DNA of 64,000 nucleotides from Deltaproteobacteria bacterium (GTDB lineage: Bacteria > Desulfobacterota > Desulfobacteria > Desulfobacterales > Desulfosarcinaceae), in contig JAKALP010000018.1 in assembly GCA_021824175.1 (NCBI GenBank), positions 36,001 through 100,000 of the forward strand, given 5' to 3'. Of this stretch, positions 1-8,248 are shown in pieces. The notes under the pieces are model-generated. The model ran no database searches and was not told the origin of the DNA. It was given only the letters and a program-made list of their open reading frames with translations. Both the position numbers and the translations under genes were made by a program. How positions within the stretch are numbered: the first letter of the stretch is position 1; every line of letters begins with the position of its first letter.

Positions 1-255
1 TCGCTGATCCAAAAGGAGTCGTTGCGATTCGACCTGGTCATCAGCGACATGGCCATGCCGGGCATGCGCGGCGATGTTCTGGCCCAGCAGATTCGGATAA
101 CCCGGCCGGACCTGCCGGTTTTGCTTTGCACCGGCTTCAGCGCTCAAATGACTCCCGAAAAGGCGCGGGCCATGGGGGTCCACTTTACCGAAAAGCCGAT
201 CGGCCGGCACAGCCTGACTCAATTGGTGCGCCGGATCCTGGATGGCAAAAGATAA
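1..255 (+). CDS. Response-regulator receiver domain, C-terminal part (5' truncated by window)
   Basis: The reading frame is open from base 1, so the true start lies upstream of the window. The visible 84 residues are the second half of a CheY-like receiver. They show the phosphoacceptor Asp in LVISDMAMPGMRGD, the conserved Thr in LLCTGF and the Lys in FTEKPI, and then end in a short helix. All hallmark residues are intact, so phosphorylation is expected. The abrupt end after the receiver fits the tail of a hybrid sensor kinase, but a stand-alone regulator is also possible. It converges on the large membrane-protein gene, with a hairpin between them. Confidence 0.85.
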   Translation, partial: SLIQKESLRFDLVISDMAMPGMRGDVLAQQIRITRPDLPVLLCTGFSAQMTPEKARAMGVHFTEKPIGRHSLTQLVRRILDGKR

Positions 256-262
256 AAAAAGA

Positions 263-284
263 GGCTCCCCGCCGGCGGGGAGCC
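263..284 (-). terminator. Intrinsic terminator of the 1375-aa membrane-protein gene
   Basis: A perfect 22-bp palindrome (GGCTCCCCGCC and its complement) lies 39 bp past the stop of the leftward gene. On the minus strand it is followed by a run of seven T (plus-strand A 254-260), as in a Rho-independent terminator. The rightward receiver gene ends just before it and could share the stem, but lacks a U tract on its own strand. Confidence 0.8.
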
Positions 285-323
285 AAATAGGGAAGTCGCG
301 CGACTCGTTCTTGCTTCCTTTTT

Positions 324-3300
324 TTACTCCGCTGTCTGGCGCCGCCAAACCGCTTTGCGCCAGCCGCCATCTTTATTCAGACATTGCCAGCCCCATTTAA
401 GCCAGCCCAGCAGCGCCACCACCAGCCACAAGGACCAGGCCAGCATCAAGAGACGGTAGACCCACACCGGCAGGCTCAGCACCCAGGGCTGGGGCAATAC
501 CTGGCCCACTTGACCCTGGGTCCAGTGCAGGGTACGAAAATTGGAATCATTGCCTTGGATCTGCATTTCCGGAGAACCTGCCAAGCCGGCCTGGACCGCC
601 AAATAGAGCACCACCAAAGCCGCCAGAGTCAACACCACCAATCCGATCTGCAGACTGTTATGGGGCAACCAATGCCGGGGCATGGCTTTTCTTTGGCGCA
701 GCCCCAAGGCCAGAAGCCAGCCCACCACCAGCAACACCAGGGGCGCCGGGATCTGGGTCAATCCCAGACCCAACAGGACCCATTGCCAGCCCTTCAAAGG
801 AGTCAACGGCCAGCGGGTCAACAGCAGCGCGGCCAGCACAATGGCCGCCAGATAGCTCCAAAAAAGCACTGCCGGCCCCCAGCGCGGACCGCCGGCCAGC
901 AAAATCCAGCGTTGGTCCGGCATCCGCACCGTGATGCGGCCATTGACGGCCGCCTGACCGATATCCACGGGCGGCACTCGGTACAAGGACGCAAATGGCG
1001 CGAGCTGGTGCCATTGCACCCCAATTTGGTTTTGGCCCGGTTGCAGGGGGATGCTGATCTTATCCCCCTCCTGGCGAACCGGCAGGGTCTGTCCGTTGAC
1101 GGTTACCAGCTGCAAGTCGGCCTTGGGCGGGAAGATGATCGTATGCTGGCCCCCGCGGCTGGTGCGCAGGCTCAGGCTCAGTTCGCCAATTCCGAAGCGT
1201 GCGCCAGGGGTCAGCACCAATGCGGCCTGGTCAATGGTTTTGGTTTGACCGGGGGCGGCCGCCGGGCGCTGGACATGGATCAGCACCTTCTCCTCTGGCC
1301 AAGGCTGCCATTGGGGCTGCCACAGGCCGGCGCTATCTTGTCGATGAATCGGGGCGATGCCCTCGAACTCACAATGCCACACCGGACTGGCGTCCAGAAT
1401 CCAGGTTTCGCTCCAAGGGACGGCCCGGGGTGCCACGAGTTCGATTTGAGTCGCCATGGCCAAGCCGGATTGATAGTTCAATTCTTTCTGGTCCGATGCC
1501 ATGTTAATCAGAGCTTGGCCATTTTCCACCACAATTCCGGCCGTAGTCACCGATTCCGAGGCCAGCAAAGGGATACTGATGACCACCGGGCTGCCGATGG
1601 AGGTCAACCGGGTCACGGTGGTGGTAACCTGCCAGGTCAGGCCCAAATGGAGCACGCGCTCGACATTCAAGAATGGCGGCAGCGCGGCATTGCCCCGCTC
1701 GGCGGCATGATTGCTTTCAGCCTGCAGCCGCAACAGTTGAATGCTGGGCCCCACCTGGCCATCGGCCTGGATCCCTTCCACGCTCCAACCCTGGGCGGAG
1801 TAGCTGGCCATATGGGGTTTAAGCGGCAACGGGATCTGGAGGCGATTTTCCTGGCTCACGTTACCCAGAAGTACCAGCGTGTGCAGACCGGCCGGCACAA
1901 GGCCCCAGAGCTGGCCTTGAGCATCCCGATACAGGCCGCCTATGGGCGTGTTGTCCAGCATGATCTGACCCGGTGTCCATGATTTATTATTGACCGACAA
2001 CGGCACGGCCACGCGATGGGCGCAGTTGACCTTCAGGGTGAGCTGCAGCTGGTCCACCCCCGCTACCATTTCCATGCGGGAGATGTCAGCGCACTGGGGC
2101 AGGCAATCGGGTTTTTCCAGCAACCGCTGGCGCAGTTCATCCAACAGCGCTGGCGGGGGGAATTCATTGGTCGCGGCCGGGGCGTGGGTCGGCGGTACGG
2201 CAACCCAACACACCAAAATCCATAGCGCGGTCGCGGTCACCCCCATCTTTTCCTGCAGCCGCCGCCACCAGGCACGCACATCAAGCAGAACCCAGATCAG
2301 GGCCGCCAGCAGGCCAACTCGCAAAAAGGCCAGTAGTAGATTCAGCACAGGAGAGAGCAGATAGAGCCGCAGGGTCTGATCCTTGGCCACCGGACCGCTC
2401 CAACCCAGATCAATGCGTTGCCACTGCCAGTTCGGCAGGCCGGGCCCGGTGGGAATTAGGGCATCGGGGTCTTGCTGGGGCGTAGCTTGTATTCTATCTT
2501 TGGCGGCCTGCATCATTTCAGGAGATTCTTCTTTGAGGCTATCCTTTCTTTTAGCAAAAGACCCCATTTTATCGAACTCAGCTCTTTGGCGCTCTGCATT
2601 CATGTGGGCTTCACCGACTTCCCCTTGTTGGGCCTCCTCTTCTTCTGGCGCCATAAAAGGGGCTGCGGGAGACTCGGCCTGAACCATTTTTTTAGCCACC
2701 ACGAAGTCCATGGCGCCAGCCTCATAATAAGCACCAGCGGGCGCCAACTGGGGATAGATACCCCAGCGGATCTGCTGCACGACAAAAGGCACGACGATGA
2801 TCAGCAGGGTCACGGCCGCGCCCAAACCATACAGCCCAACGAGCCGCCTGAACCACCCCGCCGGCAACAGCGGCAGCAGGGCCAACGCAGCCAGCAGATG
2901 CAACCACACCAGCCGGGGCGCGTCCGGTTCATGAAAAATCAGGGCCATGGCCGCCAGGGCGATGGCAGCCCACCGCAGTGAACGCAGTCGAAAGACCCCC
3001 AGGGTGATAATCAACACCAAGAAGAAATCCAGCAGGGACCAGCGCTGCAACCAGGTATCGGAGACCGAATCCACTCCTGTGGCCGCCAGCAGTCGCCATC
3101 CGGGCGGCAGGTTCAAGGCGGCGCCCACGCTCTGAAAATCGTGATCCCAACCCACGGCCGACAGGGAACTGGATCGCTCGGGGATGCGGGCGTCGGCTTG
3201 CATTTGCAGCCGGCCATGGCGCAGTTCCACGCCCGATTTCTTCTCTTCACCTTGCTGGGTGATCACCCGATCTACGCCATCCACGGACACCCGGCCCAGC

Positions 3301-4451
3301 AGCGCGGGTCCATTCATGGCCAGATACCATTGGCGGCTCAAGGTGCCGCTGATTTCGTCGTGTACGGTCATTCCGCGACCATTGAAATCGAGCCACCAGG
3401 TACGGGCCAGGGAGAGCTGGTCGGGGGCCGGGTCTGGATCGCCCCGGCGCAACTCCTTGAGCACCATGGCGCTCTCCGGTTTGACCATAAAGGCTTGATA
3501 GGCGTGCCATTGCGCAGGCATCTCGGTTTGGCTGGGCTCCACGGGCGGCAGGTCCAGGATCTCCACCATGCGCAGATCGTGGCGGGGTTGGAAAGACCAA
3601 ATCTCATCGCCATAAGGGCAAGGGCCGGCGCTGATCTTGAATTGGGGACCGGCCAGGCGGGCCCGCACGCGCACTTCCCAACGGCCGGGCCGGGCTTGCA
3701 GCGTCAAGCCCCTGCCCTGCAACATCCGGGCGGGCAAGGGGCTCTCCAGGGCCATGGGGGTGCTGCCTTCCAAGAGCGCATCGGGCAGCTCAATCTCACG
3801 GGCCTTGCCCGAAACATCCAGTCGCAACAGGGTCACTACCTGCATGGGAATGGCATCCACCAGAAGCCGGAACACCTGGACCTTGAGAGCGTTTTGTTCG
3901 GTGGCCTGGATCGATCGTTTTTGCAGCCACAAGCGGCCCTGCTCATCTATGACCGGACTGGACACCACGCGACCATCCAAAGATAGGGAGATCAATCCCA
4001 ATGATGGCGGCACGGGCATCATCTCCGGCAGACGCGACCAGAAGAATCGGCCCATGATGCGATGCTCGCCGGGCAGCAGGCGCATCGAAGGGATATCGCC
4101 ACGGGCCACAACGGCCGCCGGTTGGCCGTCTAGCAAGACACTTTCAGGCCAAATTTCACCGCAGCCCGGCAAGGTTACCCACCCCTCGGCAAATACCTGC
4201 CAAGTCTGTTCGAACTTTCCACCATCAATACTGAGCTCCAAATTCAAGCGCGAGGGCCAGAAACACTCCACCGTTGCGCCATCATTATAACGGCTGGGGC
4301 AGAGGATCTGTTGCTGGCCGTGCAATACCCAGGATTGCCAGGGAGCCAATTGGGGCGGCAGTTCATTCATGTTCATGGCCGCTTCCGCGCAGGTACCCAG
4401 AGCCAGAAACAAAACGACCAGGAGCCAACCAACTAAGAAGAAATGTCTCAT
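324..4451 (-). CDS. Large two-module membrane protein of unknown function
   Basis: I do not recognise this 1375-aa protein. It opens with a signal-like hydrophobic segment (residues 5-24). About 440 residues follow that look like beta-rich extracytoplasmic sequence. Next comes a membrane block (about 472-560, three to four helices), a charged Glu/Lys-rich segment (about 590-665) and further helices (about 698-757). A second extracytoplasmic beta-rich half (about 760-1165) follows, and then a last cluster of helices near the C-terminus. The two halves have the same order (exported domain then membrane block), which suggests an internal duplication. No catalytic motif was seen. It is followed by a strong terminator and separated from its upstream neighbour by 39 bp. 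Confidence 0.85.
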   Translation of the reverse strand: MRHFFLVGWLLVVLFLALGTCAEAAMNMNELPPQLAPWQSWVLHGQQQILCPSRYNDGATVECFWPSRLNLELSIDGGKFEQTWQVFAEGWVTLPGCGEIWPESVLLDGQPAAVVARGDIPSMRLLPGEHRIMGRFFWSRLPEMMPVPPSLGLISLSLDGRVVSSPVIDEQGRLWLQKRSIQATEQNALKVQVFRLLVDAIPMQVVTLLRLDVSGKAREIELPDALLEGSTPMALESPLPARMLQGRGLTLQARPGRWEVRVRARLAGPQFKISAGPCPYGDEIWSFQPRHDLRMVEILDLPPVEPSQTEMPAQWHAYQAFMVKPESAMVLKELRRGDPDPAPDQLSLARTWWLDFNGRGMTVHDEISGTLSRQWYLAMNGPALLGRVSVDGVDRVITQQGEEKKSGVELRHGRLQMQADARIPERSSSLSAVGWDHDFQSVGAALNLPPGWRLLAATGVDSVSDTWLQRWSLLDFFLVLIITLGVFRLRSLRWAAIALAAMALIFHEPDAPRLVWLHLLAALALLPLLPAGWFRRLVGLYGLGAAVTLLIIVVPFVVQQIRWGIYPQLAPAGAYYEAGAMDFVVAKKMVQAESPAAPFMAPEEEEAQQGEVGEAHMNAERQRAEFDKMGSFAKRKDSLKEESPEMMQAAKDRIQATPQQDPDALIPTGPGLPNWQWQRIDLGWSGPVAKDQTLRLYLLSPVLNLLLAFLRVGLLAALIWVLLDVRAWWRRLQEKMGVTATALWILVCWVAVPPTHAPAATNEFPPPALLDELRQRLLEKPDCLPQCADISRMEMVAGVDQLQLTLKVNCAHRVAVPLSVNNKSWTPGQIMLDNTPIGGLYRDAQGQLWGLVPAGLHTLVLLGNVSQENRLQIPLPLKPHMASYSAQGWSVEGIQADGQVGPSIQLLRLQAESNHAAERGNAALPPFLNVERVLHLGLTWQVTTTVTRLTSIGSPVVISIPLLASESVTTAGIVVENGQALINMASDQKELNYQSGLAMATQIELVAPRAVPWSETWILDASPVWHCEFEGIAPIHRQDSAGLWQPQWQPWPEEKVLIHVQRPAAAPGQTKTIDQAALVLTPGARFGIGELSLSLRTSRGGQHTIIFPPKADLQLVTVNGQTLPVRQEGDKISIPLQPGQNQIGVQWHQLAPFASLYRVPPVDIGQAAVNGRITVRMPDQRWILLAGGPRWGPAVLFWSYLAAIVLAALLLTRWPLTPLKGWQWVLLGLGLTQIPAPLVLLVVGWLLALGLRQRKAMPRHWLPHNSLQIGLVVLTLAALVVLYLAVQAGLAGSPEMQIQGNDSNFRTLHWTQGQVGQVLPQPWVLSLPVWVYRLLMLAWSLWLVVALLGWLKWGWQCLNKDGGWRKAVWRRQTAE

Positions 4452-4490
4452 GGGGTGAAGCCTCGCTTACGAGTTGTTAAAGAAATTGGA

Positions 4491-5423
4491 TTACATGGGG
4501 TTATAAAGATTACGATAACACGCCACGGTTTGTTGTACGGCCAGCTCCAGCGCCGCCGGGTGATACCCCAAAGCATAGGCCCGCTGACTGACCAGGGAGC
4601 AATCCGAGGCCCGCTTGTAGGGAAGATCCCCGTCCCAAATAGAGGCTGCCACAATCATTTCCGTTGTCGCTTGCATGGCCGCGGCCATCATGAGGCCAAG
4701 GTCATAACGTGAAATCCGGGTCTGGCCGCCCAGATGCAAAAGCCCTTGGGCCCGGCCCAGCACGGTCAGAATGCCCTGGGCTGCGCTGACAGTGTCCACG
4801 GGCGTGCGGTACTCATCCGCAAAAAGGCGCAAGGGGCGGCCATGGGCAATGGCAGTCAGCATTTGGACACTGAAATTGTTTCTAATGTGGGGCGCCCAGC
4901 CAAACAACAAGGGCAGCCGGCATATCAAAGCCGTGGAATGGTTTTTCAACACCGCCTTTTCGGCCCGCACCTTCTGATCGCTATACACACAAAAGGGCGC
5001 GGGCTGCGCCTGCTCATCATAGGGCGCCCGGGTGCCGTCAAACACCAGGTCAGAAGAGATATGAACCAGGGGGATTCGCCGGTCGGCGCACAGCTGGGCC
5101 AGACGGGCGGGAACAGCCACATTGATCCGTTCGGTTTGCTGCGAATGGGCTTGGCACTCGGCCACTTGAGCCGCCGCGGCCGCGTGGATCACTGCTTGGG
5201 GCCGTACCGTATCCAGCAACTCTTCTGGGCAGGATGTTTCGGTCAGATCCCGCTGAATGGCCACCAACCCATCCAATTGGGGGATGTTATTGCGGTAAAC
5301 CGCGTGCACGCGCCACTGTTCGCGGGCCAGCCGGCATAAGGGGTGGCCCAGCAAACCGCTGGCTCCGGTGATGAGAAGGGCCGGCTTTAGGTCAGATCCA
5401 TCATTGGCGCAAAGCGTCTCCAT
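4491..5423 (-). CDS. RmlD-like NAD(P)-dependent sugar-nucleotide reductase/epimerase
   Basis: This 310-aa protein belongs to the extended short-chain dehydrogenase family, closest in style to dTDP-4-dehydrorhamnose reductase. The N-terminal Rossmann motif is TGASGLLG. A HAAAAAQVAECQ segment is the usual RmlD 'AAYT-VD-AE' region, HISSDLVFDG is the strand before the active site, and a Tyr-x3-Lys equivalent is at YSDQKVRAEK. The ATG at 5423 is preferred over one 36 bp upstream because an AGG-containing site precedes it. The usual rhamnose genes (rmlABC) are not adjacent, so the substrate is unknown. Confidence 0.75.
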   Translation of the reverse strand: METLCANDGSDLKPALLITGASGLLGHPLCRLAREQWRVHAVYRNNIPQLDGLVAIQRDLTETSCPEELLDTVRPQAVIHAAAAAQVAECQAHSQQTERINVAVPARLAQLCADRRIPLVHISSDLVFDGTRAPYDEQAQPAPFCVYSDQKVRAEKAVLKNHSTALICRLPLLFGWAPHIRNNFSVQMLTAIAHGRPLRLFADEYRTPVDTVSAAQGILTVLGRAQGLLHLGGQTRISRYDLGLMMAAAMQATTEMIVAASIWDGDLPYKRASDCSLVSQRAYALGYHPAALELAVQQTVACYRNLYNPM

Positions 5424-5622
5424 GGCTATTGACCTATCCCTTTGCGTTGGGCATTTCATACTGCCGAAGTTCGAAACCGAGTTCCCCTATATGGCCTAAT
5501 CAATGAGAAATTTAGGGTTTTCGCCCTATATAATGGGAGTTTCCCCAATTGTCCGGGGCAAGTCGAATTTGTAATAAACAAATTGAAGCGCAACCTTTTA
5601 CTGGTGTCTGGAGTTACATCAT

Positions 5623-5928
5623 ATGCTGGCCTACTACGGATTGAACGAAGCGCAGGTGCCCATTGTTATCCTGAAAGACCACTTCGATGGGCAAACCAAT
5701 CCACCCTCGGATCGCATTGTCCAACTGATTACCGACCACTACGGCTCTGAATCCATTGCCAAGAACTACCTGAAGATCAAGGTTCGACCCGATTGCTTCA
5801 AGAACGGTCTGCCCCAGGAACTCATTGTGTACCGCCTGTTCCGGGACAAATACTACTATGAAGCCGACCGGCTCATTGTGGATGAAACCTTTGCCGTGAT
5901 CGGGGAAGAAAAGAATATTCGCATATGA
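5623..5928 (+). CDS. Conserved-looking hypothetical protein, 101 aa
   Basis: This is a small soluble protein with no motif I recognise. It has an ATG with GGAG ten bases upstream, normal codon usage and no overlapping gene on the other strand. It contains an aromatic patch (DKYYYEAD) and ends close to the convergent J-domain gene (20 bp gap). The 160 bp upstream is AT-rich and could hold its promoter. Function unknown. Confidence 0.6.
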   Translation: MLAYYGLNEAQVPIVILKDHFDGQTNPPSDRIVQLITDHYGSESIAKNYLKIKVRPDCFKNGLPQELIVYRLFRDKYYYEADRLIVDETFAVIGEEKNIRI

Positions 5929-5948
5929 AGCCCTCGCCGCGCAGGGAG

Positions 5949-6641
5949 TCATTTCGACTTGCGCATTGAGGTGGCCGCCGTCTTGTTCTTTAGATACCCG
6001 GCAATAACGTGCTTTGGATCGATTTGCATCATCTGTGCGTAGGTCTTGAGAAACCCCTTTAGAAATACTTCAGCCGGCAAACTTTCATAACGATTTTCTT
6101 CGATGGCGGTCAGCACCGCCGTGGAGATACGCGTCAATTCAAAAATTTCTTCCAACTGAATATCCAGCGTCTGGCGTAATTTCTTCAGATCAGAACCGGA
6201 TATCGTATCCCGGGCCGAAATCTCAGCGACAAGACCTTTAATCTCTTCTTCCAGCGATCTCTTCTGCACCCAGGTTCGAAGATCACGATGCTTCGGCGAG
6301 GGCGCTACAACCTTGATTGTTGGCGTCGGCGCCGGCGCAACTTCGGCTTTGGCTTCCTCTGGGGGATTTGTCTGAAACGCGGCGGCTTCAGCCACGCCGG
6401 AATCAATCAGGTATTGATTGTAAGCCGCCCGGCGCTCGGCATCCATCAAGGTATGATACGCCTCATCAATGGCTTGCAGCAGATCGGAGCGCTGATCTTC
6501 GCTGAACAACGTGTAGGTAATCAGCGAGTTTTCTTCGTAAATCTCCAACGCCTCCCTGTAAGCCCGTTCGATTTCTTTGACATCGGCGTTCAAGGCGATT
6601 TTCAAAATCTCATAATGGTGTTGGCCCTCAAAGGTATTCAT
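5949..6641 (-). CDS. J-domain-like plus RodZ-type helix-turn-helix protein
   Basis: The first ~75 residues follow the J-domain pattern (HHYEILKIALNADVKEIERAYREAL, with AYHTLMDAERRAAYNQYL at the end). The HPD tripeptide that triggers DnaK ATPase is absent, so it is probably not a working co-chaperone. A Pro/Ala-rich linker (~90-120) leads to a helix-turn-helix of the RodZ/Cro type (~148-212: LKKLRQTLDIQLEEIFELT, then YAQMMQIDP). There is no transmembrane segment, unlike RodZ. The start overlaps the stop of the MinD-like gene by 4 bp (ATGA), implying translational coupling and probably a shared role in positioning or motility regulation. Confidence 0.75.
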   Translation of the reverse strand: MNTFEGQHHYEILKIALNADVKEIERAYREALEIYEENSLITYTLFSEDQRSDLLQAIDEAYHTLMDAERRAAYNQYLIDSGVAEAAAFQTNPPEEAKAEVAPAPTPTIKVVAPSPKHRDLRTWVQKRSLEEEIKGLVAEISARDTISGSDLKKLRQTLDIQLEEIFELTRISTAVLTAIEENRYESLPAEVFLKGFLKTYAQMMQIDPKHVIAGYLKNKTAATSMRKSK

Positions 6642-7558
6642 GACACCTCGGACATACGATCCGCCAATGATCGCTTCTGGGACAATCGTTCGGCAATGTT
6701 TTTCAAGGCCGCGGCCGCCTCTGTATCGGGGTAATGTAAGGCGAACAACTTCTTCTTCAACACGCTTTCAGAGACGCGCTCGTCAAACGCCACATTGCCA
6801 AAAAATTGAAATTTGGAATAAAAATGGCGATTGCAAACCGCCTTCATCTTCTCCCCGATATCCGGGGCGATGTTCTTTCGAAATTGGTTCATGATAAAGC
6901 CGAATTGAAAACGGCTGATGCTTTCGCGCAGAAACATCTCCCGGCCCGGATCATATTTTAAGACGATGTCAATGATGTCAGAGGAGCCCAAGTCGCCTCG
7001 GCCCGACTCGAGCACCGCATGCTTGACCATTTTGTTAAACGCGTTGAGGTTGATAATCTGTTTGAGCTTGCGCAAATAGGCGGATTTAATGAATCGGAAA
7101 GCATTTTCGATGGCCGTGGGTTCAGGCGTACACACAAAGATGCCTTTTTCCGAAGCCAAAAAAAAATCGAGGGTATTAAAATTGGTCCCCGCGCCCAGGT
7201 CCATGATGATAAAGTCAAAGGGCAGCGTTTTAATGGCACTGACCAGCTTCACCTTCTGGGCATGGAAGAGATTGGCGATCTCCATGGAGCAGTGCAGGGA
7301 ACTGATAAACGTCAAATTGGCGATGGGTGTGGGCTCGGCGACTTTTTCAAGGGTGGCTGCTTTTTTGCTTAAAAAATCATCAATGCCGCCCCTGGGATTC
7401 TTGATCCCCAAAAGGGTATGAAGATTGGAGGCCCCCAGATCCAAATCCAACAGCACCACGCGATGACCGCTATTGGCTATCAAGGCGCCGAGATTGACCG
7501 CGACAAAGCTTTTGCCAACGCCCCCTTTACCGCCGCCTATGGGTAAAATTTCCGGCAT
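6638..7558 (-). CDS. MinD/FlhG-type ParA-family ATPase
   Basis: This 306-aa P-loop ATPase has a deviant Walker A KGGVGKS (residues 11-17), the strand VVLLDLDLGASNLHTLLG and the Walker B-like FIIMDLGAG. The C-terminus lacks an obvious amphipathic membrane-targeting helix. Length and motifs fit FlhG/MinD-like proteins that place flagella or other polar machinery. It is the first gene of a two-gene unit with the J-domain/HTH protein, behind a good sigma70-type promoter about 100 bp upstream. No flagellar structural genes are in the window, so the cargo is unknown. Confidence 0.8.
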   Translation of the reverse strand: MPEILPIGGGKGGVGKSFVAVNLGALIANSGHRVVLLDLDLGASNLHTLLGIKNPRGGIDDFLSKKAATLEKVAEPTPIANLTFISSLHCSMEIANLFHAQKVKLVSAIKTLPFDFIIMDLGAGTNFNTLDFFLASEKGIFVCTPEPTAIENAFRFIKSAYLRKLKQIINLNAFNKMVKHAVLESGRGDLGSSDIIDIVLKYDPGREMFLRESISRFQFGFIMNQFRKNIAPDIGEKMKAVCNRHFYSKFQFFGNVAFDERVSESVLKKKLFALHYPDTEAAAALKNIAERLSQKRSLADRMSEVS

Positions 7559-7657
7559 GGTCTGTTCAACGCCTTAAGGGTCCAACAAGAGATATCCGGT
7601 ACGATATGGGAAGGCCCCAACGTCGTCATCGCCCCACAAAGGGACAACTTGCGCTCA

Positions 7658-7686
7658 ATCATATAACCAACTGGGAATATTGTAAA
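7658..7686 (-). promoter_or_regulatory. Sigma70-type promoter of the MinD-like operon
   Basis: On the minus strand a TTTACA -35 (7681-7686) and a TATGAT -10 (7658-7663) are separated by exactly 17 bp, about 100 bp before the ATPase start. No competing gene overlaps it. Confidence 0.6.
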
Positions 7687-7842
7687 CTGCTACTATTTGG
7701 GGGGCATGGCGAATGGTTTTATACGCCTAGTCGGTCCCCGATATCGGCGGGTTTGGGGCCACGCTGTCCAGTTATTCTGTTGCCAATCGCGATACTGGTG
7801 CTGGATGAAGAATTTTTATTACGACCCATCTCAAAATAAAGA

Positions 7843-7864
7843 ACCGGCGGAATCGACCGCCGGT
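7843..7864 (-). terminator. Terminator downstream of rpmB
   Basis: ACCGGCGG and CCGCCGGT arms surround a 6-nt loop, starting 37 bp past the rpmB stop. On the minus strand they are followed by a T-rich tract (TTCTTTATTTT). Confidence 0.7.
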
Positions 7865-7901
7865 CCATCAAAATTTCAGCGATGTAGCGCAAAGAGGAAG
7901 G

Positions 7902-8093
7902 TCAGGCTGCCTTGATCACCTTGCCTGACTTGATGCAATTGGCACAAACCACCATTTTTCTGGGCTGCCCGTCTTGAATGGCGCGCACGCTCTGCAGATT
8001 GGGTTTGAAGCGCCGTTTGGTGACATTATGGGCATGACTCACATGGCAGCCCACCATTGGTTTTTTCCCGCAAATTTCGCACACTCTGGCCAT
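7902..8093 (-). CDS. rpmB: 50S ribosomal protein L28
   Basis: This is a 63-aa basic protein starting [12 protein letters not shown], the zinc-ribbon form of L28 with Cys pairs CEIC and CANC. It carries the family segments [15 protein letters not shown] and VRAI near the middle. It is a structural component of the large ribosomal subunit. The ATG at 8093 is chosen because the family starts there and a GGAG site precedes it; a longer frame upstream is not conserved-looking. It stands alone with its own terminator. Confidence 0.95.
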   Translation of the reverse strand: MARVCEICGKKPMVGCHVSHAHNVTKRRFKPNLQSVRAIQDGQPRKMVVCANCIKSGKVIKAA

Positions 8094-8248
8094 TGGTCGT
8101 CTCCATTTAAAAGAATCACCCGCTCTTGGCCGCGGGTTTTGCACACACAAAGAAGCCGGATACTTACATCCTTTTTTGAAGTGTGTAAATACTTATTTTT
8201 TGAGCGTGGTCAGTTCTTTTGTGCTCTCAAGGGGATTTTTTGGCGGCC

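Larger units (their letters stand above)
7559..7901. other. 343-bp intergenic region between MinD-like gene and rpmB
   Basis: It holds the promoter at 7658-7686 and the rpmB terminator at 7843-7864. The remaining ~150 bp shows no gene: rightward open frames here lack ribosome sites and resemble nothing known. Confidence 0.6.

Noticed and set aside
384..1982. A long open frame opposite the 1375-aa membrane-protein gene
   Set aside because: It has no family resemblance and no ribosome site, and its composition is rich in His, Gln and Pro, as expected from the complement of a GC-rich gene.
3141..3986. Another long rightward frame opposite the same gene
   Set aside because: Same reasoning: it is the antisense of a good gene with a signal peptide, transmembrane segments and terminator.
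7606..7839. Rightward small frame between the MinD-like gene and rpmB
   Set aside because: No ribosome site and no recognisable sequence; the region is better explained by the leftward promoter and terminator.
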